From positions 1-37,193 of the forward strand of contig JASGUU010000008.1 in NCBI GenBank assembly GCA_030057555.1: a stretch of DNA of 37,193 nt, given 5' to 3'. Positions 24,203 through 33,193 of this stretch are shown here, piece after piece. Numbering within the stretch: position 1 is the stretch's first letter; every line of letters begins with the position of its first letter. This DNA comes from Bacillota bacterium (lineage in GTDB: Bacteria; Bacillota; Clostridia; Saccharofermentanales; Fastidiosipilaceae). The notes under the pieces were generated by a model. It saw nothing but the letters and a program-made list of their open reading frames with translations, made no database searches and was not told where the DNA came from. The translations under genes and the position numbers were made by a program.

Positions 24203-26323
24203 CTAAATGCGGAACATCATGTCCATGTAGGACGGGAAGGGCCAGAGGGATTTCGGCATCTCGCGCTCGATGGCATCGACGACCGCGCGCAGTTCGTCCA
24301 TCGCCGGCCGGATCTCAAAGCAGCAGCGGCGGGCGCGCCTGGGCCAGTCGGGGGCGGACTCGGCGGTGGTGATGGCCTCGCCCAGCCTGTTGGTCAGCAG
24401 ATAGAGTGTGTCGATATGCTCATTGAAGCGGTCGAGGATGGAGTGGACGCCGCCGTGGGTGCGGTTCAGGGCGCGCTGCTGGTAGGTGATCTGCGTGAGG
24501 TCGTAGATGTACTGGACCACCGCCGGCGTGATCTGGCGCGTCACCATGTCGATGGCGGTGCGGGCCTCAATCTCGATGGTCTTCGCATAGGTTTCGAAGA
24601 GGATGTCCGCGCGCGAGAGGGTTTCCTTCCGGGTCAGGACGCCGGTGGCTTCGAAGAGCTCGATGTTGCGCTCGCTCTGCATGGCGGCGATGGCCTCGAA
24701 GCTGTTGGCCAGCAGCGGGAGGCCGCGGGCGGCGGCTTCGGCCGGCCATTCGGGGGAGTAGTTGTCGCCGTTGAAAATGATGCGGCGGTGGGCGCGGACG
24801 GTGTCGCAGAAGTAGGCGAGAGCTTCCGCGGTCACGTCTTCGGAATCCTCGAGGCGGTCGGCGGCGGCATGGAGGCAGTGGGCGACGGCGGTGTTGAGCG
24901 TGAAGCAGGGGCCGGCGATGTTGAGCGAGGAGCCGCACATGCGGAATTCGAAGCGGTCGCCGGTGAAGGCAAAGGGCGAGGTGCGGTTGCGGTCGGTCTT
25001 GTCGACCGTGCAGAGGGAGATGGACTGGATGCCGAGGTTGGTCTGGCTGCCGCTCAGGGGGACATAGGGACGGCCGTCGAGGAGGCAGTCGATCATGAGG
25101 TCGAGCTCCTCGCCGACAAAGACGGAGAGGATCGGGGGCGGGGCTTCGTTCGCGCCGAGGCGGTGGTCGTTGGCGGCCGTGGCCACCGAGACGCGCAGAC
25201 TCTCGGCATAGACATCGGCGGCCTGCAGGACGGCGGCGAGGAAGACCAGAAACTGATGATCCTGGCTGGGGTCGTCGCCGTGGCGGAGGAGGTTTTCGCC
25301 CTCGTCGGTGGCGATGGACCAGTTGAGATGTTTGCCCGAACCGCTGGCGCCGGCGTAGGGCTTCTCGTGGAGCAGGGCGACGAGGCCATGGCGCCAGGCC
25401 ACCTTCTGCAGCATCTCCATAACCAGCATGTTGTTGTCGGCGGCTTCGCTGGCGCGGTTGAAGATGACGGCGAGCTCGTGCTGCGAGGGCGCCACCTCGT
25501 TGTGCTTGGTCTTTGCCGAGACGCCGAGGCGCCAGAGCGTTTCGTCGAGGTCATGCATGAAGGCCGCGATGCGCGGCTTGATGATGCCGTAGTAGTGGTC
25601 GTCGAGCTCCTGGGTCTTCGGGCTGGGGGCGCCGAAGAGGGTGCGGCCCGTCAGCATCAGGTCGGGACGGCGCTCGTAGTATTCGCGGTCGATCAGGAAG
25701 TATTCCTGTTCGGGGCCGAGGGTCGGAATGATGCGGCGGGCTGTCGTGTTGCCGAAAGCGCGCAGGACACGGATGCCGGCGGCGCTGAGGGCCTCGATCG
25801 AGCGCAGCAGCGGGGCCTTGAGGTCGAGGATCTCGCCGCCGTAGGAGAAGAAGGCGGTCGGGATGTAGAGCGTGCGCTCCTTCACAAAGGCCGGCGAGGT
25901 GCAGTCCCAGGCGGTGTAGCCGCGGGCGCGGGCGGTTTCGCGCAGGCCGCCGGAGGGGAAGCTCGAGGCGTCGGGCTCGCCCATGGTCAGCGCGCGGCCG
26001 GAAAACTCCATGATGACGGCGCCGTCACCAGAGACCTCAAGGAAGCTGTCGTGCTTCTCGGCGGTCGTATTCGTCAGCGGCATGAACCAGTGTGTGTAGT
26101 GGGTGGCTCCCTGTTCAATCGCCCACTGCTTCATGACGGCGGCCACCTCGTCGGCAATCCGGGAATCGATCGCCTCGCCGCTCTCGATGGTCTCCGTCAG
26201 GGACTGATACGTGGCATGAGAGAGTCGGGTGCGCATGACCCGATCGTTGAACACCGCCTCGGCGAAATAGTCGGGCGGCGTCTGTCTCATCGTCTCGCCG
26301 CCGTTTCCTGTCGTACTTTTCAT
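24203..26323 (-). CDS. glnN: Type III glutamine synthetase
   Basis: GlnN makes glutamine from glutamate, ammonia and ATP. The 706-residue length is that of the type III (GSIII) family. It shows FSGRALTMGEPDASSFPSGG, the EQEYFLID metal-ligand block, KTKHNEVAPSQHE, the ATP-contacting KPYAGASGSGKHLNWS and the EFRMCGSS arginine motif. The first Met (26323) is taken; MRQTPPDYF at 26290 is an alternative, since the first eleven residues look unconserved. A candidate promoter lies at 26652-26680, which gives a leader of about 320 bases. Confidence 0.96.
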   Translation of the reverse strand: MKSTTGNGGETMRQTPPDYFAEAVFNDRVMRTRLSHATYQSLTETIESGEAIDSRIADEVAAVMKQWAIEQGATHYTHWFMPLTNTTAEKHDSFLEVSGDGAVIMEFSGRALTMGEPDASSFPSGGLRETARARGYTAWDCTSPAFVKERTLYIPTAFFSYGGEILDLKAPLLRSIEALSAAGIRVLRAFGNTTARRIIPTLGPEQEYFLIDREYYERRPDLMLTGRTLFGAPSPKTQELDDHYYGIIKPRIAAFMHDLDETLWRLGVSAKTKHNEVAPSQHELAVIFNRASEAADNNMLVMEMLQKVAWRHGLVALLHEKPYAGASGSGKHLNWSIATDEGENLLRHGDDPSQDHQFLVFLAAVLQAADVYAESLRVSVATAANDHRLGANEAPPPILSVFVGEELDLMIDCLLDGRPYVPLSGSQTNLGIQSISLCTVDKTDRNRTSPFAFTGDRFEFRMCGSSLNIAGPCFTLNTAVAHCLHAAADRLEDSEDVTAEALAYFCDTVRAHRRIIFNGDNYSPEWPAEAAARGLPLLANSFEAIAAMQSERNIELFEATGVLTRKETLSRADILFETYAKTIEIEARTAIDMVTRQITPAVVQYIYDLTQITYQQRALNRTHGGVHSILDRFNEHIDTLYLLTNRLGEAITTAESAPDWPRRARRCCFEIRPAMDELRAVVDAIEREMPKSLWPFPSYMDMMFRI

Positions 26324-26578
26324 CCGCTTCTTTGCCCCTTCTTCCGTGCGCCGGCTGTTCCGCGCCGTGAACGGCAGCCGGAACGGGCGCTGCCGGCTTC
26401 GCCGCCGGTCCTCTGAACGCTATATATAACACGAATCAGGAGCGAACGTCATGACGGCTCGGGCAGAAGCAGGCGGCCTGCAGGTTCCGCAGCCACGGGT
26501 GCCGCCGCAGCCGGCAGTTTTCGGCCAATTCCCGGGGAAAACGCGGATTGGGCATGTTGGGTAGAGTACCCACTGGGC

Positions 26579-26613
26579 AAAAAAGCGGCTTGTACACGGT
26601 TTTCGGGACCGCT
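26579..26613 (-). terminator. Weak hairpin plus T run in the glnN leader, possible attenuator
   Basis: On the minus strand AGCGG and CCGCT can pair around a 20-base loop and are followed directly by six T. It lies between the candidate promoter and the glnN start codon, so it would act as a leader terminator or attenuator. The stem is only five pairs, so this is tentative. Confidence 0.3.
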
Positions 26614-26651
26614 CCTGCATACTTATTCGGTATTCTGGATATTTGCATGAT

Positions 26652-26681
26652 ATTATGCAGATTTTTGCATATATATGCAAA
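26652..26681 (-). promoter_or_regulatory. Candidate glnN promoter overlapping a perfect 18-bp palindrome
   Basis: On the minus strand TTGCAT and CATAAT are 17 bases apart. The -35 lies inside the perfect palindrome TTTGCATATATATGCAAA (26664-26681). A second imperfect palindrome, TGCAT-6-ATGCA, covers 26644-26659. The surroundings (26.55-26.80 kb) are clearly richer in AT than neighbouring genes. The palindromes could be a regulator site for glnN. The rest of the gap between glnN and the SRP RNA (26324-26898) shows no gene. Confidence 0.45.
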
Positions 26682-26898
26682 GACACTCTGCGAAAACTGC
26701 ACTAAACCGGATTTTTGCTCATGGCCGCCATATGCATGGGGCCGGATTCACGCCCGGAGCACGCCCGTAGCCTTCTCACACCTATACTATCCTATATAGC
26801 GGCGCTTCAGGCCGCGCCCATGATGCCTCACATGCCAGTCTGACAACGGTTTGGCGTATCACCGCAGACATGTGCTGCATTCGGACGCGGGCAGTGGC

Positions 26899-26928
26899 TT
26901 GTTCACAGCGGCGGCCATTTGCTATACT
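26899..26928 (+). promoter_or_regulatory. Promoter of the SRP RNA / dnaX unit
   Basis: TTGTTC and TATACT are 18 bases apart, and TGC directly before TATACT makes an extended -10. Transcription would begin near 26935, just before the 5' strand of the SRP RNA helix. Confidence 0.65.
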
Positions 26929-26934
26929 TCCTGC

Positions 26935-27093
26935 CTGACGGAGACCTTTTCCCTGTTCTGGGGTCGGCAGCGGGTCCCGTGCGATGTGGCCCGTGAACCC
27001 TGTCAGGTCCGGAAGGAAGCAGCAGTAAGCGACCAGCCGCAGGTGCCACGGTTACGCCTGTCGCCGACTCCAGACCAGAGGAAAGGTCTTTTG
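26935..27093 (+). ncRNA. ffs: Signal recognition particle RNA, small (4.5S-like) type
   Basis: The domain IV core GTCAGGTCCGGAAGGAAGCA (27002-27021), with its GGAA tetraloop and asymmetric loop, is the Ffh binding site and is diagnostic. The flanks fold into one long hairpin: AGACCTTT near 26942 pairs with AAAGGTCT near 27082, and CTGGGGTCGGC near 26958 pairs with GCCGACTCCAG near 27063. A TTTT run follows. The estimated length is about 155 nt, with no sign of an upstream Alu domain, although many Bacillus and Clostridium SRP RNAs have one. It lies 43 bases ahead of dnaX, as scr does in Bacillus. The ends are approximate. Confidence 0.92.
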
Positions 27094-27135
27094 ACGTATA
27101 CCGCTTGCGTTCCGGAAACGGACAGGAGGAATCGC

Positions 27136-29040
27136 ATGGCTCAGATGGCGCTCTACCGGGAATGGAGGCCGATGACCTTTGAGGAGGTCGTCGGACAGCA
27201 GCATGTCACCTCCGCCCTGCGTCAGGCGGTCATCTCCGGGCAGCTGGCTCATGCCTGGCTGTTCAGCGGCACGCGCGGCACGGGAAAGACCACCATGGCC
27301 AAAATTCTGGCCCGCGCCGTCAACTGCCTCGATCCCAGGAACGGCAGTCCCTGCAACAGCTGCGAGATCTGCCGCGAGCAGATCAGCGGCACCCTGCTCG
27401 ATGTCGCGGAAATCGATGCCGCCTCCAACAACTCCGTTGAGAACGTCCGCCAGATTATCGACGAAATTGTCTACCTCCCCACCCGGGCACGATATAAGGT
27501 CTACATCATCGACGAGGTCCACATGCTCTCGGCCGGCGCCTTCAACGCCCTCCTGAAAACGCTGGAGGAGCCGCCCGCCCACGCCCTGTTCATCCTGGCC
27601 ACCACGGATCCGCAGCGTCTCCCGGCAACCATACTCTCGCGCTGCCAGCGCTACGACTTCCACCGCATCGGCGAGGCGGAGATTGTCGGCCGCCTGCGGC
27701 AGATCGCCGCTGCGGAGTCTATCCGCATCGAGGATGACGCCATCCGCCGCATCGCCATCCTGGCCGACGGCGCCCTGCGCGATGCCATCTCCCTGCTCGA
27801 CCAGGCCTCCATCAGCTATCCCGAGGGCGCCGGTGAAAAAGACATCCTCGACATGGCCGGCCGCGCCAGCCGTCTGCGCCTCGGCCGCCTGATCGACTGT
27901 CTCGCCGAATCGCGGCCGGTCGAGCTGCTCGGCGAAATCGACGCTCTCGTCATGGAAGGCTACGACATCGTGCGCCTGACCCATGACCTCGCCGCCTATC
28001 TGCGCGACCTCCTCGTCGTGCGTGCCGCCCTGCTCGAGCAGCATTCCGCGGGCAGGCCCGTGGCCGCCGACAGCCTCCGCGACCTCGTCCACGCCACGGA
28101 AGAAGACCGCCTCCTGCTCGACCGCCAGGCCCGCCTCTATGCCCAGCCTGAAATCGTCACACTCATTCAGACACTGGCCGCTCTCATCCCGGATCTGCGC
28201 TGGTCCTCCAGCCCCAGAACCCTGCTCGAAATCACCCTGATCCAGCTGCTGGGCACCAGGCGTGCTCCGGCCGCCGAGGCACTGGCCGCCCGCGAGAGCA
28301 CACTGCCGGCAGCGTCAGTCACGCAGAGCTCCCCGGAGGCTCCCGCCCACAGCGCAGAAACCGATCCGGGCGTGGCAGCCGCAGCCAAACCGGCCCCCTC
28401 CCCCGCCGCAGAGCCTGAATCGACACCCGGGCAGGAACCTGAGCCTGACTCGGAACCCGAGCCCCGTCCGCTGCCTCCGCCCGCTCCCACTCCCGAGCCG
28501 TCCTCTGCTCCCGAGCCGTCCTCTGCTCCCGAGCCCGCCCCACAGCCCGAACCGACACCTGAGCCCTGGCCCATGGCCAGCACTGACGGCCACACAGCGG
28601 CAGAAGAGGGCGGCGTTCTGCCGGGTGAAACCACGCTCGAAGAAGTACTCGCGGCCGAACGCCGCAGTCTCGAGGCCAGGCCCGCCCTCGTTCCTAGCGC
28701 CGACTGGCAGGCCGTGCTAGACTGGCTGCGCGAGAACGACATGTTTGCCTATCTCTTTGCCCGTCCGGCTCAAGCGCACAGCGAAGGGGAGTGCCTGGTC
28801 CTGCGTTTTGCACGCGACGAAAGCGCCAACTATAATGTATTTTCAACAGAACGCGGCGCTGCTGCCCTGCAGCGCGCTCTGGCTGCTCAGCAGGCACCAC
28901 TGCATTTCCGCGTGGAATGCGACGGTCAGCGGGACTCCGGAGAGGACAGGGATCCGCTGTTACGCCTCAAGCAGGCCGCTGCCGATCTGGGCATACGCGT
29001 CACAGACGAACGCAGCAGCAACCGGCAGACAGACAGATAA
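27136..29040 (+). CDS. dnaX: DNA polymerase III gamma/tau subunit
   Basis: The clamp-loader ATPase, 634 residues. Features are the YREWRPMTFEEVVGQ start, Walker A GTRGTGKT (45-52), four zinc cysteines (64, 73, 76, 79), Walker B IIDEVH (124-129) and the sensor SRC (168-170). Residues about 405-490 form a linker rich in Pro, Glu and Ala (EPSSAPEPSSAPEP), encoded in part by an 18-bp direct duplication near 28495-28530. A short C-terminal domain follows. AGGAGGA lies six bases before the ATG; the longer frame upstream would run through the SRP RNA and is rejected. ffs-dnaX-ybaB-recR is a conserved Firmicutes order. Confidence 0.96.
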   Translation: MAQMALYREWRPMTFEEVVGQQHVTSALRQAVISGQLAHAWLFSGTRGTGKTTMAKILARAVNCLDPRNGSPCNSCEICREQISGTLLDVAEIDAASNNSVENVRQIIDEIVYLPTRARYKVYIIDEVHMLSAGAFNALLKTLEEPPAHALFILATTDPQRLPATILSRCQRYDFHRIGEAEIVGRLRQIAAAESIRIEDDAIRRIAILADGALRDAISLLDQASISYPEGAGEKDILDMAGRASRLRLGRLIDCLAESRPVELLGEIDALVMEGYDIVRLTHDLAAYLRDLLVVRAALLEQHSAGRPVAADSLRDLVHATEEDRLLLDRQARLYAQPEIVTLIQTLAALIPDLRWSSSPRTLLEITLIQLLGTRRAPAAEALAARESTLPAASVTQSSPEAPAHSAETDPGVAAAAKPAPSPAAEPESTPGQEPEPDSEPEPRPLPPPAPTPEPSSAPEPSSAPEPAPQPEPTPEPWPMASTDGHTAAEEGGVLPGETTLEEVLAAERRSLEARPALVPSADWQAVLDWLRENDMFAYLFARPAQAHSEGECLVLRFARDESANYNVFSTERGAAALQRALAAQQAPLHFRVECDGQRDSGEDRDPLLRLKQAAADLGIRVTDERSSNRQTDR

Positions 29041-29079
29041 CAAACCGGCAGGCAGACAGTCAGGTAACAGGAGAAAAAC

Positions 29080-29439
29080 ATGGCACGACGCGGAGGACAG
29101 CGGGGCTTTCCCGGGGGTGGCGGCAACATGCAGGGCATGCTGCGCCAGGTACAGAAGTTTCAGGCCGAGATGGAGCAGGCGCAGGCCGAACTCCAGGCGG
29201 CCGAGGTGGAGGGCAGTGCCGGCGGCGGTGCTGTCACCTGCCGCATCAACGGCTCGCACGAGCTCATCGCTCTCACAATTTCGCCCGATGTCATCGACCC
29301 CGAGGATCCCGAAATGCTTCAGGATCTCATCATCGCCGCCGTGAATCAGGCGACGGCGGCCTTCGCCGAACTCTCCTCCACAAAGATGGCGCGCTTTGAA
29401 CAGGCCGGAGCCGGCATGATGTCCGGGCTCGGTTTTTAG
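29080..29439 (+). CDS. ybaB: YbaB/EbfC nucleoid-associated protein
   Basis: A 119-residue DNA-binding dimer of the YbaB/EbfC family. A Gly-rich start (GGQRGFPGGGGNMQGML) leads into the helix KFQAEMEQAQAEL, then the beta segment VEGSAGGGAVTCRINGSHEL with the conserved glycines, and DPEDPEMLQDLIIAAVNQA. AGGAG lies 8 bases upstream. It stands between dnaX and recR, as usual. Confidence 0.94.
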   Translation: MARRGGQRGFPGGGGNMQGMLRQVQKFQAEMEQAQAELQAAEVEGSAGGGAVTCRINGSHELIALTISPDVIDPEDPEMLQDLIIAAVNQATAAFAELSSTKMARFEQAGAGMMSGLGF

Positions 29440-29459
29440 CTCGTTCAGGGTACAGATCC

Positions 29460-30065
29460 TTGGCCCGTTTTTCTCGCAGCATCAACCGTCTCGTCGCCGA
29501 GCTCGGCCGGCTGCCCGGCATCGGGCAGAAGACTGCCCAGCGACTCGCCTTCTACCTCCTTTCGCAGCCGGAAGAACGGGCCTATGAGCTCGCCGCCGCC
29601 ATCGCCGATGCCCGCCGCGAGACCCGGCTCTGCCCGGGCTGCTGCAACCTGACCGATCAGGAACTCTGCGACATCTGCAGCGACGAGGAGCGCGACGGAC
29701 ATGTGATCTGTGTTGTGGAACAGCCGGCCGACGTCGCCGCGATGGAGCGCATCCGCGAGTACCGCGGCCGCTATCATGTTTTGCATGGAGCGATCTCCCC
29801 GACCGCCAACATCGGCCCCCGCGAACTACACATCTCGGAACTCCTGCAGCGACTGCAGCAGCATCCGGAAATCAATGAGGTCATTCTGGCCAACAACCCC
29901 ACTGTCGAGGGCGAGGGTACGGCACTGTTTATTGCGCGGCTGCTGCAGCCCTCGGGCATCCGCACCACCCGCATCGCCCATGGCCTGCCGATGGGGACGA
30001 CGGTGGAATTCGCCGATGAAGTAACACTGGCACGTGCCCTGGCCGGCCGGCAGCCGCTGAACTAG
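29460..30065 (+). CDS. recR: Recombination mediator RecR
   Basis: RecR works with RecO (and RecF) to load RecA at gaps. The 201-residue protein has the helix-hairpin-helix LGRLPGIGQKTAQRLA (16-31), a zinc finger CPGCCNLTDQELCDIC, the Toprim sequence ICVVEQPADVAAME and the C-terminal Walker-like region with GLPMGTTVEFADEVTLARAL. The start is a TTG at 29460, with CAGGG upstream and no nearby ATG in frame; homologues begin at this point. It follows ybaB by 20 bases. Confidence 0.95.
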   Translation: MARFSRSINRLVAELGRLPGIGQKTAQRLAFYLLSQPEERAYELAAAIADARRETRLCPGCCNLTDQELCDICSDEERDGHVICVVEQPADVAAMERIREYRGRYHVLHGAISPTANIGPRELHISELLQRLQQHPEINEVILANNPTVEGEGTALFIARLLQPSGIRTTRIAHGLPMGTTVEFADEVTLARALAGRQPLN

Positions 30066-30125
30066 CATGGACGCGCGAGACCTGCCCGAATCCGGCACTG
30101 TATATCCAGCTGAGGAATCAAACCT

Positions 30126-30758
30126 ATGATTGAGCGTAGCAAGCGAAGTCCCGGAAACGTCCCGGAATCCTCTTCCCCGGCGGCCCATTCGGCTCATGGC
30201 AATCGTCGATCGGTCATGAGCGATCGCTACGCGCTGTCCGGGGCCGCTCCTCAGGCAGTGGCAGAAGATGAGGACTTCGGTTTTCAGGACAGCGCCATTA
30301 TCCTGATCACGGAAATCAGCCGTCTCTACGACCACCTCAATCAGCACTATGCCCGCTGCCATGACATCTCGCCGAGCCAGATCCAGCTGCTTCTGACCCT
30401 GATCCAGCGCGGTCCGCTGCGCATGATCGAGCTCAGCTGCCGCCTCGGTCGCAGCCCGAGCAATCTGACGCCGCTTACCCGCCAGCTCGAAGAGCGCGGT
30501 CTGATTTCGCGCAGCCGCGACATGCGCGACGGACGCTCCATCCTGCTCGAGGCGACCGAAGCGGAGCGGGCGATCATGGTTGAGATGTATCACGCGATCA
30601 GCCGTGATGCCGAGGCTGAGGGAATCGGTATCAGCCAGAAACACCGGCGCCAGATCGTCGAAAGCCTTGAGATTCTCAGCAGCTTTCTTACAGGACTGTA
30701 CACGGCCATCGGCAGAAGAGACGATCCCTGCAACAGCGGAAGGGACGAGGATGCCTGA
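30126..30758 (+). CDS. MarR-family transcriptional regulator
   Basis: A 210-residue protein with a MarR winged helix-turn-helix at about residues 55-175. The recognition helix region is MIELSCRLGRSPSNLTPLTRQLEERGL and the wing is ISRSRDMRDGRSILLEAT. The first 50 residues are polar and atypical. An internal start at MSDRYALSG (residue 31) is possible. The stop overlaps the cardiolipin synthase start (TGATG), so the two are co-translated, and the regulator may act on this unit. The ligand is unknown. Confidence 0.87.
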   Translation: MIERSKRSPGNVPESSSPAAHSAHGNRRSVMSDRYALSGAAPQAVAEDEDFGFQDSAIILITEISRLYDHLNQHYARCHDISPSQIQLLLTLIQRGPLRMIELSCRLGRSPSNLTPLTRQLEERGLISRSRDMRDGRSILLEATEAERAIMVEMYHAISRDAEAEGIGISQKHRRQIVESLEILSSFLTGLYTAIGRRDDPCNSGRDEDA

Positions 30759-32371
30759 TGCGCCGGCGCGGCCAGCATGAGGATTACCGCAACATCATCC
30801 GGGTCATCATCACCGCGCTGGCTCTGCTGCTGCAGGTGGCGCTCTTTGCCCATCTCGTCATCTATCTCTCCGAGCTCTCACCGATCTTTTATGCCATCAA
30901 CATGGCCACGGCCATCGCTGTTATCCTGCATATCGTCAACCGCCCCATTCAGGTCAACTACAAGCTCGCCTGGATCATCCTGATCTCGATCGTCCCGATT
31001 GTGGGCGGCATCTTCTATCTCTTCTACGGTAATCCGCGCCGCTCGCCACAGGTGCAGGCCCGGCTCTCCGCAAAGGATGTCCTGCTCGCCCGTGCTTTCG
31101 AGGCGGAACTCGCGAACCCCGTGCCGCTGCCGGACGAGGCGATGGCGGCCAGGCAGGTGCGCTACCTGCTCGAGTCAACCGGCTATCCGCTCTGCCGCGG
31201 CGACACCGAGGCCGTCTACCTCCCCAGCGGCGAGGCCCAGTTTGCCGCCATGCTGGCCGCTCTCGAGAGTGCCCGCGACTTCATCTACATGGAGTATTTC
31301 ATCATTTCCGAGGGGGAGATGTGGGATGCAGTCTTCGCCATTCTCGCAGCAAAGGCGGCGGCCGGCGTCGACTGCCGCGTCATCTACGACGACATCGGCT
31401 CGATGCACTTCCTGCCGCCGAACTTCGTCAGGAGTCTCACGGAAGCCGGTGTTCGCGTCCTGACCTACAATCCGCTGCGTCTGGCCCTGACCCTGCGCTA
31501 CAACAACCGTGACCACCGCAAAATCCTCCTCGTTGACGGCCGCATCGCCATGACGGGCGGCACCAACATCGCCGACGAGTACATCAACCGCAAGCTGCGC
31601 TTCGGCCACTGGAAGGACACCGGCATCATCCTGCAGGGTCCGGCCGCCTGGAACTTCCAGGTGATGTACCTGTCGCTCTGGTCCGAGCTCAGCGGCGAAG
31701 CGGTTGACCTGCCGCAGGCCCGCCGCCACAGCCGGGCGGCCCTGGACCGCCTCGCGGAGGGTGAGCGCCTCGACCTCGCCCCCTATGCCCTGCCGCACTC
31801 CGCCGCGGCCGCCGCTCCAACCGGCGGCTGGCTGCTGCCCTTTGACGATACGCCCCACGATGCCGACCACCAGGCGGCGACGCTCTACCGCAGCATGATC
31901 AACCACGCCACCCGGACGATCGACATCATGACCCCCTATCTGGTGATCGACGACGAGATGGTCAATGCCCTGACCTCGAGTGCGCGCTCCGGAGTGCGCA
32001 TACGCATCATCACGCCCCATATTCCGGACAAGCCCTATGTCCATGCCGCCACGCGCTCCTACTACTCCATCCTGATCGAGCACGGCATCGAGATCTATGA
32101 GTACACGCCGGGCTTCATCCACGCAAAGTCCCTCATCGTCGACCGCAGCACCGCCGTCATCGGCACCGTCAACTTTGACTACCGCAGCCTCTACCTGCAT
32201 ATGGAGAACGCCGTCTGGCTGCACCGCTGTCCCATGATCGCCGACATGACCCGCGACTTCGAGGAAACCGTCGTCGTCTCCGAGCTCATTACCTACGAAT
32301 CGGTGCGCCGCGTCTCGATTCCGGTCCGTCTCGCCCGCTCCCTTCTCCGTGTGATCTCGCCTCTGCTGTAG
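30758..32371 (+). CDS. cls: Cardiolipin synthase, phospholipase D family
   Basis: Cls joins two phosphatidylglycerols to form cardiolipin at the membrane. The 537-residue protein has membrane helices near 13-38, 44-62 and 70-90, then two PLD domains with complete HKD motifs: HRKILLVD (H253, K255, D260) and HAKSLIVD (H455, K457, D462), each followed by the expected GGTN or GTVNFDYRS. The length matches clostridial Cls. It is translationally coupled to the MarR gene. Confidence 0.94.
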   Translation: MRRRGQHEDYRNIIRVIITALALLLQVALFAHLVIYLSELSPIFYAINMATAIAVILHIVNRPIQVNYKLAWIILISIVPIVGGIFYLFYGNPRRSPQVQARLSAKDVLLARAFEAELANPVPLPDEAMAARQVRYLLESTGYPLCRGDTEAVYLPSGEAQFAAMLAALESARDFIYMEYFIISEGEMWDAVFAILAAKAAAGVDCRVIYDDIGSMHFLPPNFVRSLTEAGVRVLTYNPLRLALTLRYNNRDHRKILLVDGRIAMTGGTNIADEYINRKLRFGHWKDTGIILQGPAAWNFQVMYLSLWSELSGEAVDLPQARRHSRAALDRLAEGERLDLAPYALPHSAAAAAPTGGWLLPFDDTPHDADHQAATLYRSMINHATRTIDIMTPYLVIDDEMVNALTSSARSGVRIRIITPHIPDKPYVHAATRSYYSILIEHGIEIYEYTPGFIHAKSLIVDRSTAVIGTVNFDYRSLYLHMENAVWLHRCPMIADMTRDFEETVVVSELITYESVRRVSIPVRLARSLLRVISPLL

Positions 32372-32395
32372 TAGAATCATAGAGCTTTGCTGCTC

Positions 32396-32418
32396 CCGGC
32401 CCTCTGCTGACGGGCCGG
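32396..32418 (+). terminator. GC-rich hairpin after the cardiolipin synthase gene
   Basis: CCGGCCC and GGGCCGG pair perfectly across a nine-base loop, 25 bases past the cls stop. No T run follows, so it is at best a weak or factor-dependent terminator, or a mRNA-stabilising hairpin before the phosphoribosyltransferase gene. Confidence 0.35.
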
Positions 32419-32458
32419 AACCGTCCGTGCCCCCTGCGCGGCAGAATCGAGGGATAGT

Positions 32459-33028
32459 ATGGCCCGCCGTTACTATGAACTGAACATTTCCGGTCTCGTC
32501 CGTCATTTGCCCATCATGCCCATATCGGACGAGCTCGCTATCGCCGGCTTCGTGATCCTGGGGGATTGCGAACTGGTGTCGGCGGTGGCGCCCGATCTGG
32601 CGGCGAAGCTGCCGCCCTGTGACCTGCTGATGACCGCCGAGACGAAGGGCATCCCCCTGGTCGCCGAAATGGCACGCAATCTGGGCCACGAGCGCTATGT
32701 CGTCGCCCGGAAGAGCGTCAAGCTCTATATGGAGGATCCCATCTCCGTCGAGGTGGTTTCGATCACGACCGCCCATCCCCAGACGCTTTATCTGGATCGC
32801 AAGGACGTCGAGCGCATTCGCGGCAGGCGCGTCGCCATCGTCGACGACGTGATCTCGACGGGCGAGAGCCTGAACGCGATGGTCGAGCTCGTAAAACTCG
32901 CGGGCGGCGAGGTCGCCTGCCAGGCCGCCATCCTCGCCGAGGGCGACGCCATCGACCGCCCCGACATTATCTATCTCGAGCCGCTGCCCCTGATCCCTCT
33001 GGCGCCGGGCGAGGCCGCCCTGCTCTGA
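32459..33028 (+). CDS. Phosphoribosyltransferase-domain protein (Apt-like)
   Basis: A 189-residue type I PRTase. The PRPP-binding motif VDDVISTGES is at 128-137, and a conserved MTAETKGIPLVAEMAR segment lies around 58-73, as in adenine/xanthine phosphoribosyltransferases. The N-terminus (RYYELNISGLVRHLPIMPISDELAIAGFV) matches a clostridial group usually annotated as adenine phosphoribosyltransferase-like. The actual base is uncertain; true Apt differs in the N-terminal region. GAGGGA lies ahead of the ATG. Confidence 0.85.
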   Translation: MARRYYELNISGLVRHLPIMPISDELAIAGFVILGDCELVSAVAPDLAAKLPPCDLLMTAETKGIPLVAEMARNLGHERYVVARKSVKLYMEDPISVEVVSITTAHPQTLYLDRKDVERIRGRRVAIVDDVISTGESLNAMVELVKLAGGEVACQAAILAEGDAIDRPDIIYLEPLPLIPLAPGEAALL

Positions 33029-33193
33029 CATTTCGCCGGGCGCTGCCGGCATTCAACGACTCCCGGCCGGATATACGCGACATTTCGACTTCTCGCCGCA
33101 CGGGTCTGTGAGGCCTGTTGCCGGTAGCAGAGCAGCTAAAAGTGTTTTGGCACCCTCGTTCTGGCACCCTCTGAATGGACCAGCTAACTTGAA

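Noticed and set aside
24416-26416. 666-residue plus-strand open frame
   Set aside because: Antisense to glnN. The Gly/Val/Asp/Glu-rich sequence is the reverse reading of GC-biased codons.
26851-27135. N-terminal extension of dnaX
   Set aside because: It would translate the SRP RNA gene. The ATG at 27136 has a strong ribosome site and matches family starts.
27830-27850. Programmed frameshift site in dnaX (GAAAAAG)
   Set aside because: The run is too short compared with the A AAA AAG slippery site, and no stimulatory hairpin or early stop in the shifted frame was evident.
31175-33052. 625-residue minus-strand open frame
   Set aside because: Antisense to cls and the phosphoribosyltransferase gene, both of which have complete catalytic motifs on the plus strand.
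33121-33140. tRNA-like sequence (GGTAGCAGAGCAGC)
   Set aside because: It resembles a D-arm only. No acceptor stem, anticodon arm or TTCGA loop at the right distances.
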